From Bacteroides sp. (GTDB lineage: Bacteria; Bacteroidota; Bacteroidia; Bacteroidales; P3), in the NCBI GenBank assembly GCA_023662825.1, contig JAMPIH010000003.1, positions 62,001 to 126,000 of the forward strand: a DNA stretch of 64,000 nucleotides. Direction: 5' to 3'. The notes below the pieces were generated by a model. That model was not told where the DNA came from and made no database searches. It saw only the letters and a program-made list of their open reading frames with translations. The position numbers were made by a program, and so were the translations under genes. Below, one piece after another: positions 8,537 through 19,800 of this stretch (position 1 is the first letter of the stretch; each line of letters begins with the position of its first letter).

Positions 8537-10456
8537 ATGCCGCGCCTGTTTGGAAACAGTCTGTCTAAAAGAATCGCCGGAATCCCCTATATGAACCGGT
8601 GGTTCGTGCTTACGTTCGATCTGCTGGTATCGTGCTTCTGCACGGTGGGTTCCTATATTGCCATCTGCTCGCTGTTCGCCCAGCCGGTGCTTAGGGAGAC
8701 CTCCCTGCTGGTGGGCTGCTTCAGCCTATTGTCGGGCGCCATCGGCTTCCTGCTGTTCAAGACTTACAAGAACATCATACGCCACTCGTCTTTTCAATCC
8801 ATCTGGCGTATCGCCGCAGCCGTGATCACCAAAATGGTGTTCGTTATGGCCGCCTACCTCATTACCCGGACCTTTCCCGCCACAAGCCAGTTGCTCGCCG
8901 CCTTGCTGCTGGATGCCCTGCTTTCGTTCTGCATTCTGGTGTCGGCCCGCCTGGTGGTGGTGCTGTTCTACACCTACACGCTCAACGGATTTACCAAATC
9001 GCAGCAGAAAGTGCTGCTCTACAGCGCCAACCCGAACGACATAACGCTCAGCAACCTATTGAACCTCAACACACAGTCTAACTACACAATCGGCGGTTTC
9101 CTGAGTTTCGATTCCAAGAAGGCCACCTACTCGATCGGAACGCTTCCCATCTTCGTGGTGGAAAAGAACTCCACGCTGCGTAAGATCGTCGATAAGGAAG
9201 AAATTCAGGGTATCCTGTTCATGAGCCAGAAAGACATCCTGAAGGAGCGCAACCGCCTTATTCCCTATTGCCTTTCCAAGAAACTGAAGATGTTTACGAT
9301 TCCGCCCATCGGCAAATGGCAGCACCATGCCCCGCAACTGCGCAGTCTGGATATCTCCGACCTGTTGGGACGGGACGAAATCAACATCAACACCACCAAA
9401 ATCGAACAGGATTTCAAGGACAAGGCCGTATTGGTTACCGGTGCGGCCGGCTCTATCGGCAGCGAGCTCTGCCGGCAGATCGCCACGTTCCGGATCCAGA
9501 AACTGGTGCTGTTGGACAACTGTGAGACTGGACTGCACAACCTGCGCCTGGAACTGGAAGAAAAGTTCCCGAACCTGCAGTTGGGGGTCGTTATCGGCGA
9601 CGTGCGTTCCAACGATCGTCTTAAATTCGTTTTCGAGAAGCATCATCCGCAAATCGTTTTTCATGCCGCGGCCTACAAGCACGTGCCGCTTATGGAGGAA
9701 AACCCCAACGAAGCCTTTATGGTGAACTCCATCGGCACACGCAACATCGCCCATATGTCGCTGCATTACGGCGTGGAAAAATTCCTGATGGTCTCGACCG
9801 ACAAGGCGGTGAACCCCACCAATGTAATGGGTGCATCGAAACGCTTGGCGGAAATCTATGTGCAGAGCCTGAACCAGGCGGTAAAGAACGGCCTTCTGCC
9901 AGGCAATACCCGCTATATCACGACCCGCTTCGGCAATGTATTGGGAAGTCAGGGTTCGGTGATCCCGCTCTTTAAATCGCAGATAGAGAAAGGCGGGCCG
10001 GTAACGGTGACCCATCCCGAAATAACGCGCTACTTCATGACTATCAAGGAGGCCTGCCTGCTGATGCTGGAAGCCTCGGTGATCGGAAACGGCGGGGATA
10101 TACTGGTGTTCGATATGGGAACGCCCGTAAAGATTGCCGATCTGGCCAAGAAGATGATACTGCTGTCGGGGCACGAGGAAAGCGATGTCAAGATAGAATA
10201 CACCGGATTGCGTCCGGGCGAGAAACTTTACGAGGAGGTGCTCAGTTCGGAGGAATCGACCCACCCCACCTCGCACGAGAAGATACGTATCGCCGAAGCC
10301 GAGAGCTACGGGTTCAACGAGTTACAGCCGCTTTACGACCGTCTGGAGGAAGCCACCCGCGCCTGCCGGAGCGAGGAAACGGTTCAGATCGCCAAAGAAA
10401 TCGTGCCGGAGTATATCAGCAACAACTCCGAATTCTCGAAATTCGACCGTAAATAA
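8537..10456 (+). CDS. CapD/WbpM-type UDP-sugar 4,6-dehydratase, membrane-anchored
   Basis: A 639-residue polysaccharide-biosynthesis protein of the CapD/WbpM/PglF family. Four hydrophobic segments lie in about residues 12-155, then a PglD/CoA-binding-like linker domain, then an extended-SDR domain. The NAD-binding glycine motif GAAGSIGSEL is near residue 301. STDKAVNPTN and VMGASKRLAE are near 417-432; the usual SDR Tyr is replaced by Met (M-x-x-x-K), which is characteristic of these UDP-GlcNAc C6 dehydratases. The product feeds surface polysaccharide or glycoprotein glycan synthesis at the inner face of the membrane. It is a single-gene unit between the SusD terminator and the convergent DUF2130 gene. 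Confidence 0.92.
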   Translation: MPRLFGNSLSKRIAGIPYMNRWFVLTFDLLVSCFCTVGSYIAICSLFAQPVLRETSLLVGCFSLLSGAIGFLLFKTYKNIIRHSSFQSIWRIAAAVITKMVFVMAAYLITRTFPATSQLLAALLLDALLSFCILVSARLVVVLFYTYTLNGFTKSQQKVLLYSANPNDITLSNLLNLNTQSNYTIGGFLSFDSKKATYSIGTLPIFVVEKNSTLRKIVDKEEIQGILFMSQKDILKERNRLIPYCLSKKLKMFTIPPIGKWQHHAPQLRSLDISDLLGRDEININTTKIEQDFKDKAVLVTGAAGSIGSELCRQIATFRIQKLVLLDNCETGLHNLRLELEEKFPNLQLGVVIGDVRSNDRLKFVFEKHHPQIVFHAAAYKHVPLMEENPNEAFMVNSIGTRNIAHMSLHYGVEKFLMVSTDKAVNPTNVMGASKRLAEIYVQSLNQAVKNGLLPGNTRYITTRFGNVLGSQGSVIPLFKSQIEKGGPVTVTHPEITRYFMTIKEACLLMLEASVIGNGGDILVFDMGTPVKIADLAKKMILLSGHEESDVKIEYTGLRPGEKLYEEVLSSEESTHPTSHEKIRIAEAESYGFNELQPLYDRLEEATRACRSEETVQIAKEIVPEYISNNSEFSKFDRK

Positions 10457-10488
10457 GCCTTTCCCCGGCCTTTTTATCCTGAATACAG

Positions 10489-11826
10489 TTAATTGTCTTC
10501 CGGAACGTCTTGTGCGGACGAGAGCCGCGCCTCGTCGAATTTAGCCTTCATCGTGGGATTGTTCCGCGTAAGTTTCTTGATACTGAGGTCTTCCACCTTG
10601 TCGTTGGCCAGCCGCAGGTTGTTTTCGGAACCTATCAGCGCGTCCTTTATCTTCTGCAGGTGGTCGATCGACTTGTCGATTTCCTCGATGGCCTTGGCGA
10701 ATTTGTCGGAAGCCAGGCGGTAGTTGCGCCCGAACTTGTCTTTGAACTCGGCCAGCTGGTTCTCGAAATTGGTGACGTCCACACTCTGCTGCCTGGCCAG
10801 GGCCAACTGCCGTTTGTATTCGATGCTCTTCCTGGAGGCCTGGGTCAACAGGGAGATGATGGGCATGAAGAACTGGGGCCTCACCACATACATCTTGGGG
10901 TAGCGGTACGACACGTCCACGATGCCTTCGTTGTAGAGCTCGCTTTCGGGTTCGAGCAAGGACACCAGCACCGCGTACTCGCAGCCTTTTTCGTTGCGGT
11001 CTTTGTCTAATTTGGCGAAGAAGTCTTCGTTCTTGTGCTTGGTGGCGGTCCCGTCCATCTCGTTCTTCATCTCGAACATAATGGAAACGTATTCCACGCC
11101 GTCGGCGAAATCCTTGAAGATGAAGTCGCCCTTGCTGCCGCCCCGCGCATCGTTGTCTTTCTCGAAATAGGCGTCGGGATACATGGAGGTGCGCACCCGG
11201 TTGAACTCGGTGCTGCAGTGCACTTCGAGGCTCTCCCCGATCATCTTGGTGGAGAGCTTGGCCTTCATGTCCTTGTAGAAATCCACCAGTTCCTGCTTTT
11301 CCTTAATCTGCAGTTCGTAACGTTGCTTTAACTCGTTCTCGCGCAGTTTGGCGGCATCCACCGCTGTCTTTACCTTGTTCTCGAGCTCGGCGATGCGGGC
11401 CTCCCTTTCGTGCAGGGCGTCTTTGGCCTTGTTGCGCTCCTCCATCAGCGCCAGGTCGCGCCTGCTGTCGTTCTGGCTGATGGCACCCTTGAGTTCCGCT
11501 ATTTCCCTATCCTTTTGAGAAAGCACCACATCCATCTGCAGGCGGGTGTTCTCGGCCACTTCCTGCAGCTGCCTGTTGAGGCTCTCGATCTGGCTTTCCC
11601 TTTGAGTCAGCAAAACCTTGTTCTCGCCCAGGCGCTGTATGTAGAGTTGCTTGAGCTTTTCTTCGGCCGCGCTCTGTTCGGCCTGCTGCTGTTTCTTAAG
11701 CTCTTGGGTTCGGCGCTCCACCTCAGCCTGGAACTCGGCGTTCTTCACCTGATTCATGATAAGGGCGTAGTCGGCCTCGTCCACGCTGAACACACTGCCG
11801 CATTTGGGGCATTTCAACTCTTTCAT
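10489..11826 (-). CDS. DUF2130 coiled-coil protein
   Basis: A 445-residue soluble protein starting with a zinc-ribbon-like [10 protein letters not shown] long charged coiled coil (about 30-190) follows, with heptad-rich stretches such as [18 protein letters not shown]. The C-terminal domain contains [12 protein letters not shown] and [11 protein letters not shown]. This architecture matches the DUF2130 family, whose C-terminal domain is thought to be related to restriction-endonuclease-like folds. The biochemical role is not established. It is probably transcribed on its own, since a hairpin and a promoter box separate it from the MFS gene upstream. Confidence 0.8.
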   Translation of the reverse strand: MKELKCPKCGSVFSVDEADYALIMNQVKNAEFQAEVERRTQELKKQQQAEQSAAEEKLKQLYIQRLGENKVLLTQRESQIESLNRQLQEVAENTRLQMDVVLSQKDREIAELKGAISQNDSRRDLALMEERNKAKDALHEREARIAELENKVKTAVDAAKLRENELKQRYELQIKEKQELVDFYKDMKAKLSTKMIGESLEVHCSTEFNRVRTSMYPDAYFEKDNDARGGSKGDFIFKDFADGVEYVSIMFEMKNEMDGTATKHKNEDFFAKLDKDRNEKGCEYAVLVSLLEPESELYNEGIVDVSYRYPKMYVVRPQFFMPIISLLTQASRKSIEYKRQLALARQQSVDVTNFENQLAEFKDKFGRNYRLASDKFAKAIEEIDKSIDHLQKIKDALIGSENNLRLANDKVEDLSIKKLTRNNPTMKAKFDEARLSSAQDVPEDN

Positions 11827-11838
11827 ACAAGATACGGT

Positions 11839-11869
11839 TAAAAAAAAGGGGCGTGCGAAAACACGCCCC
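11839..11869 (-). terminator. Intrinsic terminator of the DUF2723/MFS operon
   Basis: On the minus strand an 8-bp GC-rich stem (11848-11855 with 11862-11869), 6-base loop, then a T tract (A's at 11840-11847). It lies 20 bases after the MFS stop. Confidence 0.8.
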
Positions 11870-11877
11870 CAAAGATA
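11870..11877 (-). promoter_or_regulatory. -7 box abutting the terminator hairpin
   Basis: The minus strand reads TATCTTTG, a perfect TAnnTTTG. It lies between the MFS stop and the hairpin; initiation about 7 bases downstream would fall in the first hairpin arm and could drive the DUF2130 gene. Confidence 0.45.
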
Positions 11878-11889
11878 AGTTCAAAAATC

Positions 11890-13308
11890 TTATTTCTTGA
11901 TATTGGGCAGTTCCAGACCGTAGCCCTTCACCACGTCTTCGCGCTTGAGCCAGATGCCCAGCAGGAAGGCGATCACCCCGAAAGAGGCGAAGATAATCAT
12001 GGGCATCGTGTAGTCATAGGCGGGAAGCGCGTCGCCGGCGGCCATGGCTTCCTCGCGGGCTTCGGCCACGCCGGGATTGCTGGCGTTGAGCACGTTGCCG
12101 ATAATCTTGGGCACGAAGCAGAGGCCGATGTTCTGAATCCAGAAGATAAGCGCATAGGCACTGCCCAGAATCTTGCCGTCGATCACCTTGGGCACGCTGG
12201 GCCAGAGGGCGGCGGGCACGAGGCTGAACGAAACGCCCAGAATCACCGTAATCAGCAAGGCCAGAAACTTAGACGGGAACATGGGCAGGATGAAAGCGTA
12301 GGAAAGGTGGCAGGCAATCATGATGAGGGCGCCGTACATAAGCATCGAGGCGCCTTTACCCTTGTAGTCGATAAACGAACCCAAGACCGGGGTGAGGATC
12401 ATGGCCAGGATGGGGAACCAGCGGAAAATGTTGGCGGCTTCCACCGAGGGAATGCTCAGCGTGGATTCGAGGAAGTTGGTGGCGTAGCGCTGGAATGGGA
12501 AGATGGCCGAGTAATACAGCACACACAGCAGGGCGATGAGCCAGAACATCTTGCTGCCGAAAATGTACTTGATGTCACTGAACTTGAACTGGTCTTCGTC
12601 GGAAGCGGCTTCGGCATCGGCGCCCAACTGACGGTCGAGCTTGCGGTCCATAAAGGTGAACACGATAAAGTTGATGAGGCCGATAAGCAGCAGCGCGGTG
12701 CAGAAGGCCAGGGGCGCCACCACCGAGCCGTCGAATTTGGCGGCCAGGAACGGAGAGAGCGAGAGCACGGCGAACACACCCAAGCGGGCGATGGCCATTT
12801 CCAAGCCCATGGCCAAGGCCATTTCCTTGCCGGCGAACCATTTGGCGATGGCGCGCGAAACGGTGATTCCCGCCATCTCGCAACCGCAGCCGAATATCAT
12901 AAAGCCTAAGCAAGCCAGCTTCGCATTACCGGGAAGCGCCGTCCAGAACGAGTTGAGCCAGCCGCAGAAAGCGGTGCCCTGAAAGGTATCGCTAACGGCC
13001 ACGTACTTGATGACCGCGCCGGCCACCATCAGGGAGGCGGACAAGGTTCCGGTAAAGCGGATGCCGCATTTATCGAGGATGATGCCCGCCAGGATAAGGA
13101 ACCCGCACACGTTGAGGATATACTCGGAGGCGGCGTAGGTGCCGAACACGTCGGGCGTCCAGTTGCGGCTCGATTCGATAAGCGTCTGCAGGGGCGACAT
13201 GACATCGACGAACATGTAGGCAAAGAACATCATCAGAGCGATGAGCACCAAGGCAGTCCAACGGGCGGCTTTGGAATCACGTAAAGTGAGTTGGATTTTT
13301 TCGACCAT
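11890..13308 (-). CDS. MFS transporter
   Basis: A 472-residue major-facilitator protein with about twelve membrane segments. The MFS loop-2 region reads LDKCGIRFTG, and the central cytoplasmic loop is acidic (about residues 225-245). The layout resembles Bacteroidetes carriers distantly similar to the MFSD1/NarK groups, with a proline/asparagine-bearing QNIGLCFVPKIIGN helix. The substrate cannot be deduced. It is the last gene of a leftward unit with the small membrane protein (20-base gap) and two DUF2723 genes, and is followed by a strong terminator. Confidence 0.85.
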   Translation of the reverse strand: MVEKIQLTLRDSKAARWTALVLIALMMFFAYMFVDVMSPLQTLIESSRNWTPDVFGTYAASEYILNVCGFLILAGIILDKCGIRFTGTLSASLMVAGAVIKYVAVSDTFQGTAFCGWLNSFWTALPGNAKLACLGFMIFGCGCEMAGITVSRAIAKWFAGKEMALAMGLEMAIARLGVFAVLSLSPFLAAKFDGSVVAPLAFCTALLLIGLINFIVFTFMDRKLDRQLGADAEAASDEDQFKFSDIKYIFGSKMFWLIALLCVLYYSAIFPFQRYATNFLESTLSIPSVEAANIFRWFPILAMILTPVLGSFIDYKGKGASMLMYGALIMIACHLSYAFILPMFPSKFLALLITVILGVSFSLVPAALWPSVPKVIDGKILGSAYALIFWIQNIGLCFVPKIIGNVLNASNPGVAEAREEAMAAGDALPAYDYTMPMIIFASFGVIAFLLGIWLKREDVVKGYGLELPNIKK

Positions 13309-13328
13309 GAGGTAAGGTTTTTTATGGA

Positions 13329-13808
13329 TTAGTTATTCATGTGCTTGAGGTTGGAGGCGTAGCCCGCCACGAACAGCCCCGTCCAGAGGATGGCGCCGTA
13401 AGGTATGCCCGTGCCGGGAACGGCAAGCATGCTTACCAGTATCAACAGGCATTGGGCGATGGTGTAGGTATGGAATCCCACGCGCCGCAGCCGCCACATC
13501 AAGAGCGCTCCGGCAAAGGAGGCGGCGTAGAGCAGTCCGTTCAGCAGGAAATACCAGCGCGGCAGGGAGAACATCAGTTCCACCGAACTCTTTACGTTCG
13601 GCGCCATCGCGAAATAGGCGTCGTAGGTATCGGTCTCGAACACCAGGCTGCGGAAAGTCTCGAAACTCATTCCCATCGAGATATAAGACAGGAACGAGAA
13701 ACCGCTGCCGATAAAGGTGAGGATGCAAAGGAAGCTTAGAAGCGTAGTCCTCCGGAATCCGGGCTTCCGTTCTTCCTGTCCGAAGGTTTCAAAGTTTTCA
13801 GAGTCCAT
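13329..13808 (-). CDS. Small membrane protein, unknown function
   Basis: A 159-residue protein with a charged N-terminal tail (about 1-22) and four hydrophobic segments (near 24-46, 84-104, 113-130, 133-152). I do not recognise a family. Its start overlaps the end of the upstream DUF2723 gene by 11 bases, so translation is probably coupled. The MFS gene follows after 20 bases. Confidence 0.75.
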   Translation of the reverse strand: MDSENFETFGQEERKPGFRRTTLLSFLCILTFIGSGFSFLSYISMGMSFETFRSLVFETDTYDAYFAMAPNVKSSVELMFSLPRWYFLLNGLLYAASFAGALLMWRLRRVGFHTYTIAQCLLILVSMLAVPGTGIPYGAILWTGLFVAGYASNLKHMNN

Positions 13809-16800
13809 AAGCGTTTAATGTTTGTTCGGATCGGGCAATGAAGTCCGACACCGTCTTGTCTAACGAAGTGAAGGGTTTTATGCGGCGGTTCATCTCGTGC
13901 AGCACGCCCAGGCAGTCGCCCTGTTCGTAGCGCACGCTGCGCGAGAAACGCGCGGGGAAACGCGCCATGTATTGCAGGCGCTCGGTATAGATCTGCAGCA
14001 TCTTTTCGGCCAAAGCCAAGCCTTTTTCGTAGGCTCCGGCACGGAAATATTCTTCCAGCAGATAAATCATGATGCCTTCGAACGGAACCTTCTCGTCGGG
14101 GAAGAGTTCCAGGCACCTGTCCACCGCGCGCACCGCCGAATCGCGCTTGCCCTCGAAATTCAGGGCGCGCGCCAGCATGGAATACTGGTAGCGGATGGTG
14201 TTGGCGTAGCCCGCGCTTTCAGGATCCACCGCCGTTTTGGGATCCTGCAGGTTGCCCCAGCGGAACTTGTTCACGAACAGGTCGTAGGTCTTGTCTGTTT
14301 CCATGCCGTTGGCACCCACATAGGCACGGTTGGCGTTGCGGTAGGGAACCAGACGATATACATTGCCCTGCACGGAGGCCAGTTCATTGACCGGGAAAAC
14401 GCCCGACTGCGCCCCGGTGCTGAGCACGTGGATGGGCCGGTCGAACTTGTTGGTGGCGAACATATCGAGGAAGGCCAGGTCGGCGCGGTAGATGACCGAG
14501 GAACCGGGCTTTACCATGTAGTTGATCTCGGCGGGAACGCGCTGCGCCTGCTCGGGCGTGACAAGCCCCTTGGCCAGCATATCCTGTACGTCGAGGCTTA
14601 CCTTGGCCTTGCGGGTGGGGAAAAACGACACCAGCGAACCGTCGCGGCTGCGTTGCTTGGTGGCGGGATTGTCGCTGCCCACCACGCGCAACAGGTCGGA
14701 AAGCTCGATATTCCCTCCCAAGTCCATATCGCCCATATACACGTAGTCGTTCACGCCCTGACCGTAGCCCTCGTAAGGTATGGTGAACTTGAGCGGGGCG
14801 GCCTCGTACATGGCGCGGAAAAGCGGCTGGATATGCCAGAAACTGTTGGCCAGCGCGCTGTTCACGATACGCACGTCGGTGCGTATGCCTTCCATCTCCT
14901 GACAGTACCAGAGCGGGAAGGTGTCGTTGTCGCCGTTGGCGATCAGGATTCCGTTCGGCTCGCAGGACTCGAGGGTATTCCTGGCGAAATCGTAGGCGGC
15001 CGTGCGGTGCGAGCGGTTGTGGTCGTCCCAGCCCTGCTGCGCCATAAGTCCCGGCACGAACACCAGCGAGAGCGCCCCCACCCCTGCCAACGCGACATTG
15101 CGGTTCAGCTTTCGGCTCAGCCAGTCGGTAAGCGCCATCACGCCCAGGCCGATCCACACGGCATAGGCGTAGAACGAACCGGCGTAGGCGTAATCCCTCT
15201 CGCGGGGTTCGGTACTGGGTTGGTTCAGGTACAGGATAATGGCCAGACCGGTCATGAAGAACAGCAGAAACACTACGAACGCGCCCTGCCTATGCTTCCT
15301 GCAGTGATAGATCAGGCCGCACATCCCCAGCAGGAACGGCAGCATGAAAAAAGTGTTCCTGCCCTGATTGTTCTTGAGGTAGCCGGGCAGGTCGTCCTGC
15401 GGGCCGAGACGCCATTCATCCAAGAATTTGATGCCGCTGATCCAGTTGCCGTGCAGTACGTCGCGGCTGCCGTCGCGGTTGTAGCCCAGCCCCTGTATGT
15501 TGTTCTGACGTCCGGAAAAATTCCACATGAAGTAGCGGAAATACATCCAGCCGAAATGGTAGCGCACCAGAAAGCGCATGTTCTCCAAGGCCGTGGGCTT
15601 GGCCGTGCCTTCCTTGGCATCGGTTCCGCTCCAGAAACGGTAGTACTCCACATGGGGCCTTCCGCCCCCGCTCTCGCTCGAATACATACGCGGGAAAAGG
15701 CCGCAGTGCGCCTTGTCATAGACGTATTCGATACCGTGCCCCACCACCTTGTACCTGCCCGTTTCCTCATCCTTTACATATTGGGCGGAGGTTTCCCTTA
15801 CATCCACCGCCTGGGCATTGAAATACTGCCCGTAAAAGAGCGGACGGCTGCCGTATTGCTCACGGTTCAGGTAGGCAAGGAGACTCAATGCGTCTTTGGG
15901 CTCGTTCTCGTTGATGGGCACCTGCGCGTTGGAACGGATCACGAGCGTAAAGAAGGTGGAATATCCGATCAGCATGAAGCACAGCCCCAGCAGGCAGGTG
16001 TGCAGCACCACGCGGTTCTTCCGGTAGGCGTAGCTCAAGCCCCACACCAGGACGGCCACCAGCAGCACGAAATAGATGACCGTGCCCGAATTGAACGGCA
16101 GGCCGATGGAGTTGACGAAAAAGATCTCGAAATAACCGGCCAGCTTTACCGTCCAGGGCACGATACCCCAGAGGATGGCCGCCAGCAGGAAGAGCGAGAT
16201 AAAGGCCGAAAGCCAGAAGCCCTTCCGGGTATGGGGATATTTCTTGTAGTAGATGGTGAACACCATGGCGGGAATCACCAGCAGGTTCAGCAGGTGCACC
16301 CCGATGGCCAGCCCCACCAGGAAGGCGATGAAGATGAGCCAGCGCAGGTTGTGCGGTTCATCGGCCACGGTTTCCCACTTGAGGATCGCCCAGAAGGTGA
16401 TGGCGGTAAAGAAAGACGACATGGCATACACCTCGCCCTCGGCCGAGGAAAACCAGAACGAATCGCTGAAAGTGTAGGCCAACGCGCCTATCGCCCCGCA
16501 GACGTAAATGAGTGTCTGGTGGAACACACCCAATTCTTCCTTATCCTTGCGCGCAACGCAAAGGAGTTTCTTGGCCAGCATCGTGATGGTCCAGAACAGA
16601 AAGAGGATCGTGAAGCTGCTGCACAGGGCCGACATCACGTTGACGGCGAAGGCGGCGTATTGATGATTGCCGAACGTGAAGATCTGCGCCAGACAACCCA
16701 AGATCTGAAAGGTGGGCGCTCCGGGCGGGTGGCCTACCATCAATTTGCCCGAGGTGCTGATATATTCACCGCAATCCCACCAGCTTACGGTGCGCTCGGC

Positions 16801-16878
16801 GGCGGCCACGAACACCACCGTGGCGATCGCCCACACGAACCAGCCGATGATGTTGTTCCATTTGGCGTAATCCTTCAT
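13798..16878 (-). CDS. DUF2723 (GT117-type) polytopic membrane protein, copy 2
   Basis: A 1026-residue protein: about ten N-terminal membrane segments, a large extracytoplasmic part and a helical repeat C-terminus. The first loop holds WWDCGEYISTSGKLMVGHPPG, the acidic hallmark of the family and similar in position to the catalytic acid of GT-C glycosyltransferases. Other family stretches are FSDSFWFSSAEGEVYAMSSF, NQPSTEPRERDYAYAGSFYA and NGDNDTFPLWYCQEMEGI. DUF2723 is placed in glycosyltransferase family 117; the acceptor here is unknown. The start at 16878 (MKDYAKWNN) is chosen because it aligns with its paralogue. It begins 1 base after the upstream paralogue ends. Confidence 0.88.
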   Translation of the reverse strand: MKDYAKWNNIIGWFVWAIATVVFVAAAERTVSWWDCGEYISTSGKLMVGHPPGAPTFQILGCLAQIFTFGNHQYAAFAVNVMSALCSSFTILFLFWTITMLAKKLLCVARKDKEELGVFHQTLIYVCGAIGALAYTFSDSFWFSSAEGEVYAMSSFFTAITFWAILKWETVADEPHNLRWLIFIAFLVGLAIGVHLLNLLVIPAMVFTIYYKKYPHTRKGFWLSAFISLFLLAAILWGIVPWTVKLAGYFEIFFVNSIGLPFNSGTVIYFVLLVAVLVWGLSYAYRKNRVVLHTCLLGLCFMLIGYSTFFTLVIRSNAQVPINENEPKDALSLLAYLNREQYGSRPLFYGQYFNAQAVDVRETSAQYVKDEETGRYKVVGHGIEYVYDKAHCGLFPRMYSSESGGGRPHVEYYRFWSGTDAKEGTAKPTALENMRFLVRYHFGWMYFRYFMWNFSGRQNNIQGLGYNRDGSRDVLHGNWISGIKFLDEWRLGPQDDLPGYLKNNQGRNTFFMLPFLLGMCGLIYHCRKHRQGAFVVFLLFFMTGLAIILYLNQPSTEPRERDYAYAGSFYAYAVWIGLGVMALTDWLSRKLNRNVALAGVGALSLVFVPGLMAQQGWDDHNRSHRTAAYDFARNTLESCEPNGILIANGDNDTFPLWYCQEMEGIRTDVRIVNSALANSFWHIQPLFRAMYEAAPLKFTIPYEGYGQGVNDYVYMGDMDLGGNIELSDLLRVVGSDNPATKQRSRDGSLVSFFPTRKAKVSLDVQDMLAKGLVTPEQAQRVPAEINYMVKPGSSVIYRADLAFLDMFATNKFDRPIHVLSTGAQSGVFPVNELASVQGNVYRLVPYRNANRAYVGANGMETDKTYDLFVNKFRWGNLQDPKTAVDPESAGYANTIRYQYSMLARALNFEGKRDSAVRAVDRCLELFPDEKVPFEGIMIYLLEEYFRAGAYEKGLALAEKMLQIYTERLQYMARFPARFSRSVRYEQGDCLGVLHEMNRRIKPFTSLDKTVSDFIARSEQTLNAYGL

Positions 16879-16879
16879 C

Positions 16880-19800
16880 TTAGTTGGCTTGGATGTTGTA
16901 AACCTTGAACACTTCCTCCACCTGATCGCCCACGTTCCCGATACCGTAAGCATCGGCCAGGTATTTGACCGAACCCAGCACATCGATGGATTCCTGCACT
17001 TCGGACTGCAGGCTACGGCGGTATTTGGCGGGGAAGTTCAGGTAGTAGCGCAGGTTATGCCCGTAGGTGTCGGCCACGCGTTGCAGGATGTCCAGAGCCT
17101 TTTCCTTCTCGCCGCACAAGGCATAGGCCTGCGCATAGATCAGGATGTTGCGGTTATAGGCGAACACCTCGTCGGGAAAGAAGAACAAGCCCTTGTCCAA
17201 GGCCTTTACCGCCGAGTCGGTCTTGCGTTCGGCAATCAGCGCCATGGCCAGCGTGGCGTACTGGTGGCGCGCCTGTTCGGTCCACGAACGGGTTTCCGGA
17301 TCCAGTTTCGACTTGCCGGTGTTTATCTCGCCCCAGTCGAACTGGTTCACGAGCAGGTCGTAGGTCTTGCCGGTGTTCATGCCGTTGGTGCGCGAATCCA
17401 GAGCCGTGCGGTTGTCGTTGCGGAAAGGCACGAAACGGTATATCATGCCTTCCATCTGCGACTGCGCCAGGGCGGGCAGGTAATCCTGATGCCCGTAGGG
17501 GCTTACGAAGCAGATGGGACGGTCTTCGAGGTTGTTGGCGATAATGTCGAGCATCACCAATTGCGACTTGTTGATATTCCGTCCGTTCAGTTTCCACGAA
17601 AGCTGTTCGGGCATACGGTTTATCTCTTCTTCGGTAAAGGCAGCGCCCCGGCGCATCCTGTCCTTGTCGATGGTCATCTTTACCGAAGACGAGGGCAGGT
17701 AGGAAATCCTCTCGCCCGACTGATCCATCAGCTTGGTGGAGGGATTGTCGGAATTCACGAAGCCCAGCAGCTGCTGCAGCTCGACGGCCTGCGGAATCTT
17801 GTTCTCGATATACACGCCCTCGTTCTTGCCGCCGCCGTAGTTCTTGGCGTCGAGCGTAAACCTGAACGGGCCGGATTCATATACCTTGCGGTAGAGCGGC
17901 TGGATAAGCCACGAACTGTTGGCCAGGATGCTGTTTACCAGACGCACGTCGGGTCGTATGCCTTCCACATGCTGGCAGTACCACATGGGATAGGTGTCGT
18001 TGTCGCCGTCGGACACCAGCACCGCGTTGGGCGGACAGGAAAGCATCATGTTGCGGCCGAAGTCGCGGGCGGAGGTACGGTGCGAGCGGTCGTGGTCGTC
18101 CCAGCCCTGCTGCCCCATGAGCACGGGAACGGCAAAGAGGCAGACCACGCCGATGGCGGCATAGGCCGCGCCCTGCAATAGCTTGCCCTTGTCGGCCAGA
18201 AAACGCCTGCAGGCTTGGCCGATGCCCGCCACGCCCAGGCCAATCCAGATGGCGAAGGCATAGAAGGAGCCCACCACGGCGTAATCACGCTCGCGGGGTT
18301 CGGTACTGGGCTGGTTCAGGTACAGGATAATGGCCAGACCGGTCATAAAGAACAGCAGGAACACCACGAAGGTGTCTTTGGGTGCGTAGCGGTACTGGAA
18401 ATACAGCCCGATCAAGCCCAGCAGCAAAGGCAGGAAGAAGAAGGTGTTGCGGGCGGGATTCTCGGCCAGGTGGCGCGGAAGGTCGTCCTGGGGGCCGAGC
18501 CGCATCTCGTCGATGAACTTGATGCCGCTGATCCAGTTTCCGTGCAGCACATCCACCGAGCCGTCGGGATTGAAGCCGCGCCCCATGATGTCGTTCTGAC
18601 GTCCCACGAAGTTCCACATAAAGTAACGGCCGTACATCCAGCCCATCTGGTACTTCCACAGAAAGCGTAGGTTCTGCCCCAAGGTAGGACGCTTGTCGCC
18701 GCTGTGTCCGCTCCATATCTTGTTGTAGGTGACGCAGGGCCGGCCGCCGCTTTCCATATTGGAGTGGATGCGGGGCAACAGGCCGCAGTGTTCGGCATCG
18801 TAGGTGAGTTTCTGGGACGAATAGCCCGCCTGTTCGTAGCGGCCGGTGCTGTCGTCGCGCACGTACTGTGGATTGGCCGATTCGACCGCGGTGAGTCTGG
18901 CGTTGTAAAACTGGCCATAGACCAGGGGAACCGAGCCGTATTGGTCGCGGTTCAGATAGGAAAGCAGGCTGATGGCCGTCTTTACCTCGCCCTGGTTGAG
19001 GGGCACGTTGGCGTTGGCGCGGATTACCAGGATAAGGAAGGTGGAATAGCCGATAAGCAGGAAACACAGGCACAGGAAAGCCGTATGCAATACCACCCGC
19101 TGCTTTTTGTAAGCATACCAAAGCCCATAGACCAGGCCCGCGATAAGCAGCACGAAAAAGAATATTGTGCCGAAGTTAAAGGGAAGATGCAGGGTGTTTA
19201 CGAAGAAAAGCTCGAAATAGCCGGCCAGTTTCACCGTCCAGGGAATGATGACCCAAAGGGTGAGGCCCAGCAGTACGAACGAGAGCAGCAGCGAGATCCA
19301 GAAACGTTTCCTGGTGGGCTTGAACTTCTTGTAGTACACCACGAACACGATGGCGGGAATCACCAGCAGGTTCAACAGGTGAACCCCGATGGCCAGGCCT
19401 ATCATAAAGGCGATAAGCACCAGCCAACGCAGGTTGTGTGGCTGGTCGGCCACGGCTTCCCACTTGAGGATCGCCCAGAAGGTGACGGCGGTAAAGAACG
19501 AAGACATGGCATAGACTTCGCCTTCCACGGCGCTGAACCAGAACGAATCGCTGAAAGTGTAGGCCAAGGCGCCCACGATGCCGGCGGCGAAAATAAGGAT
19601 GCGTTGCGGCAGGTCGGGCTGCCAGGCGGAATATTCCGGCGCGCCGGCGCTTTTTTCCATACGGCGGCTGCCCTGTTTTTTCACGGAAAACGAGAAGGAA
19701 TACACTAATTTGCGGCCCAGCATAGTGATGGACCAGAACAGGAAAAGAATCGTGAAACTGCTGCAGAGCGCCGACATCACGTTGACCATGAAGCCTATCC

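Noticed and set aside
13897-16908. 1003-codon open frame on the plus strand opposite the DUF2723 gene
   Set aside because: It is an antisense shadow: low-complexity His/Gln/Val-rich protein with no recognisable domain, exactly opposite a conserved gene with biased third positions.
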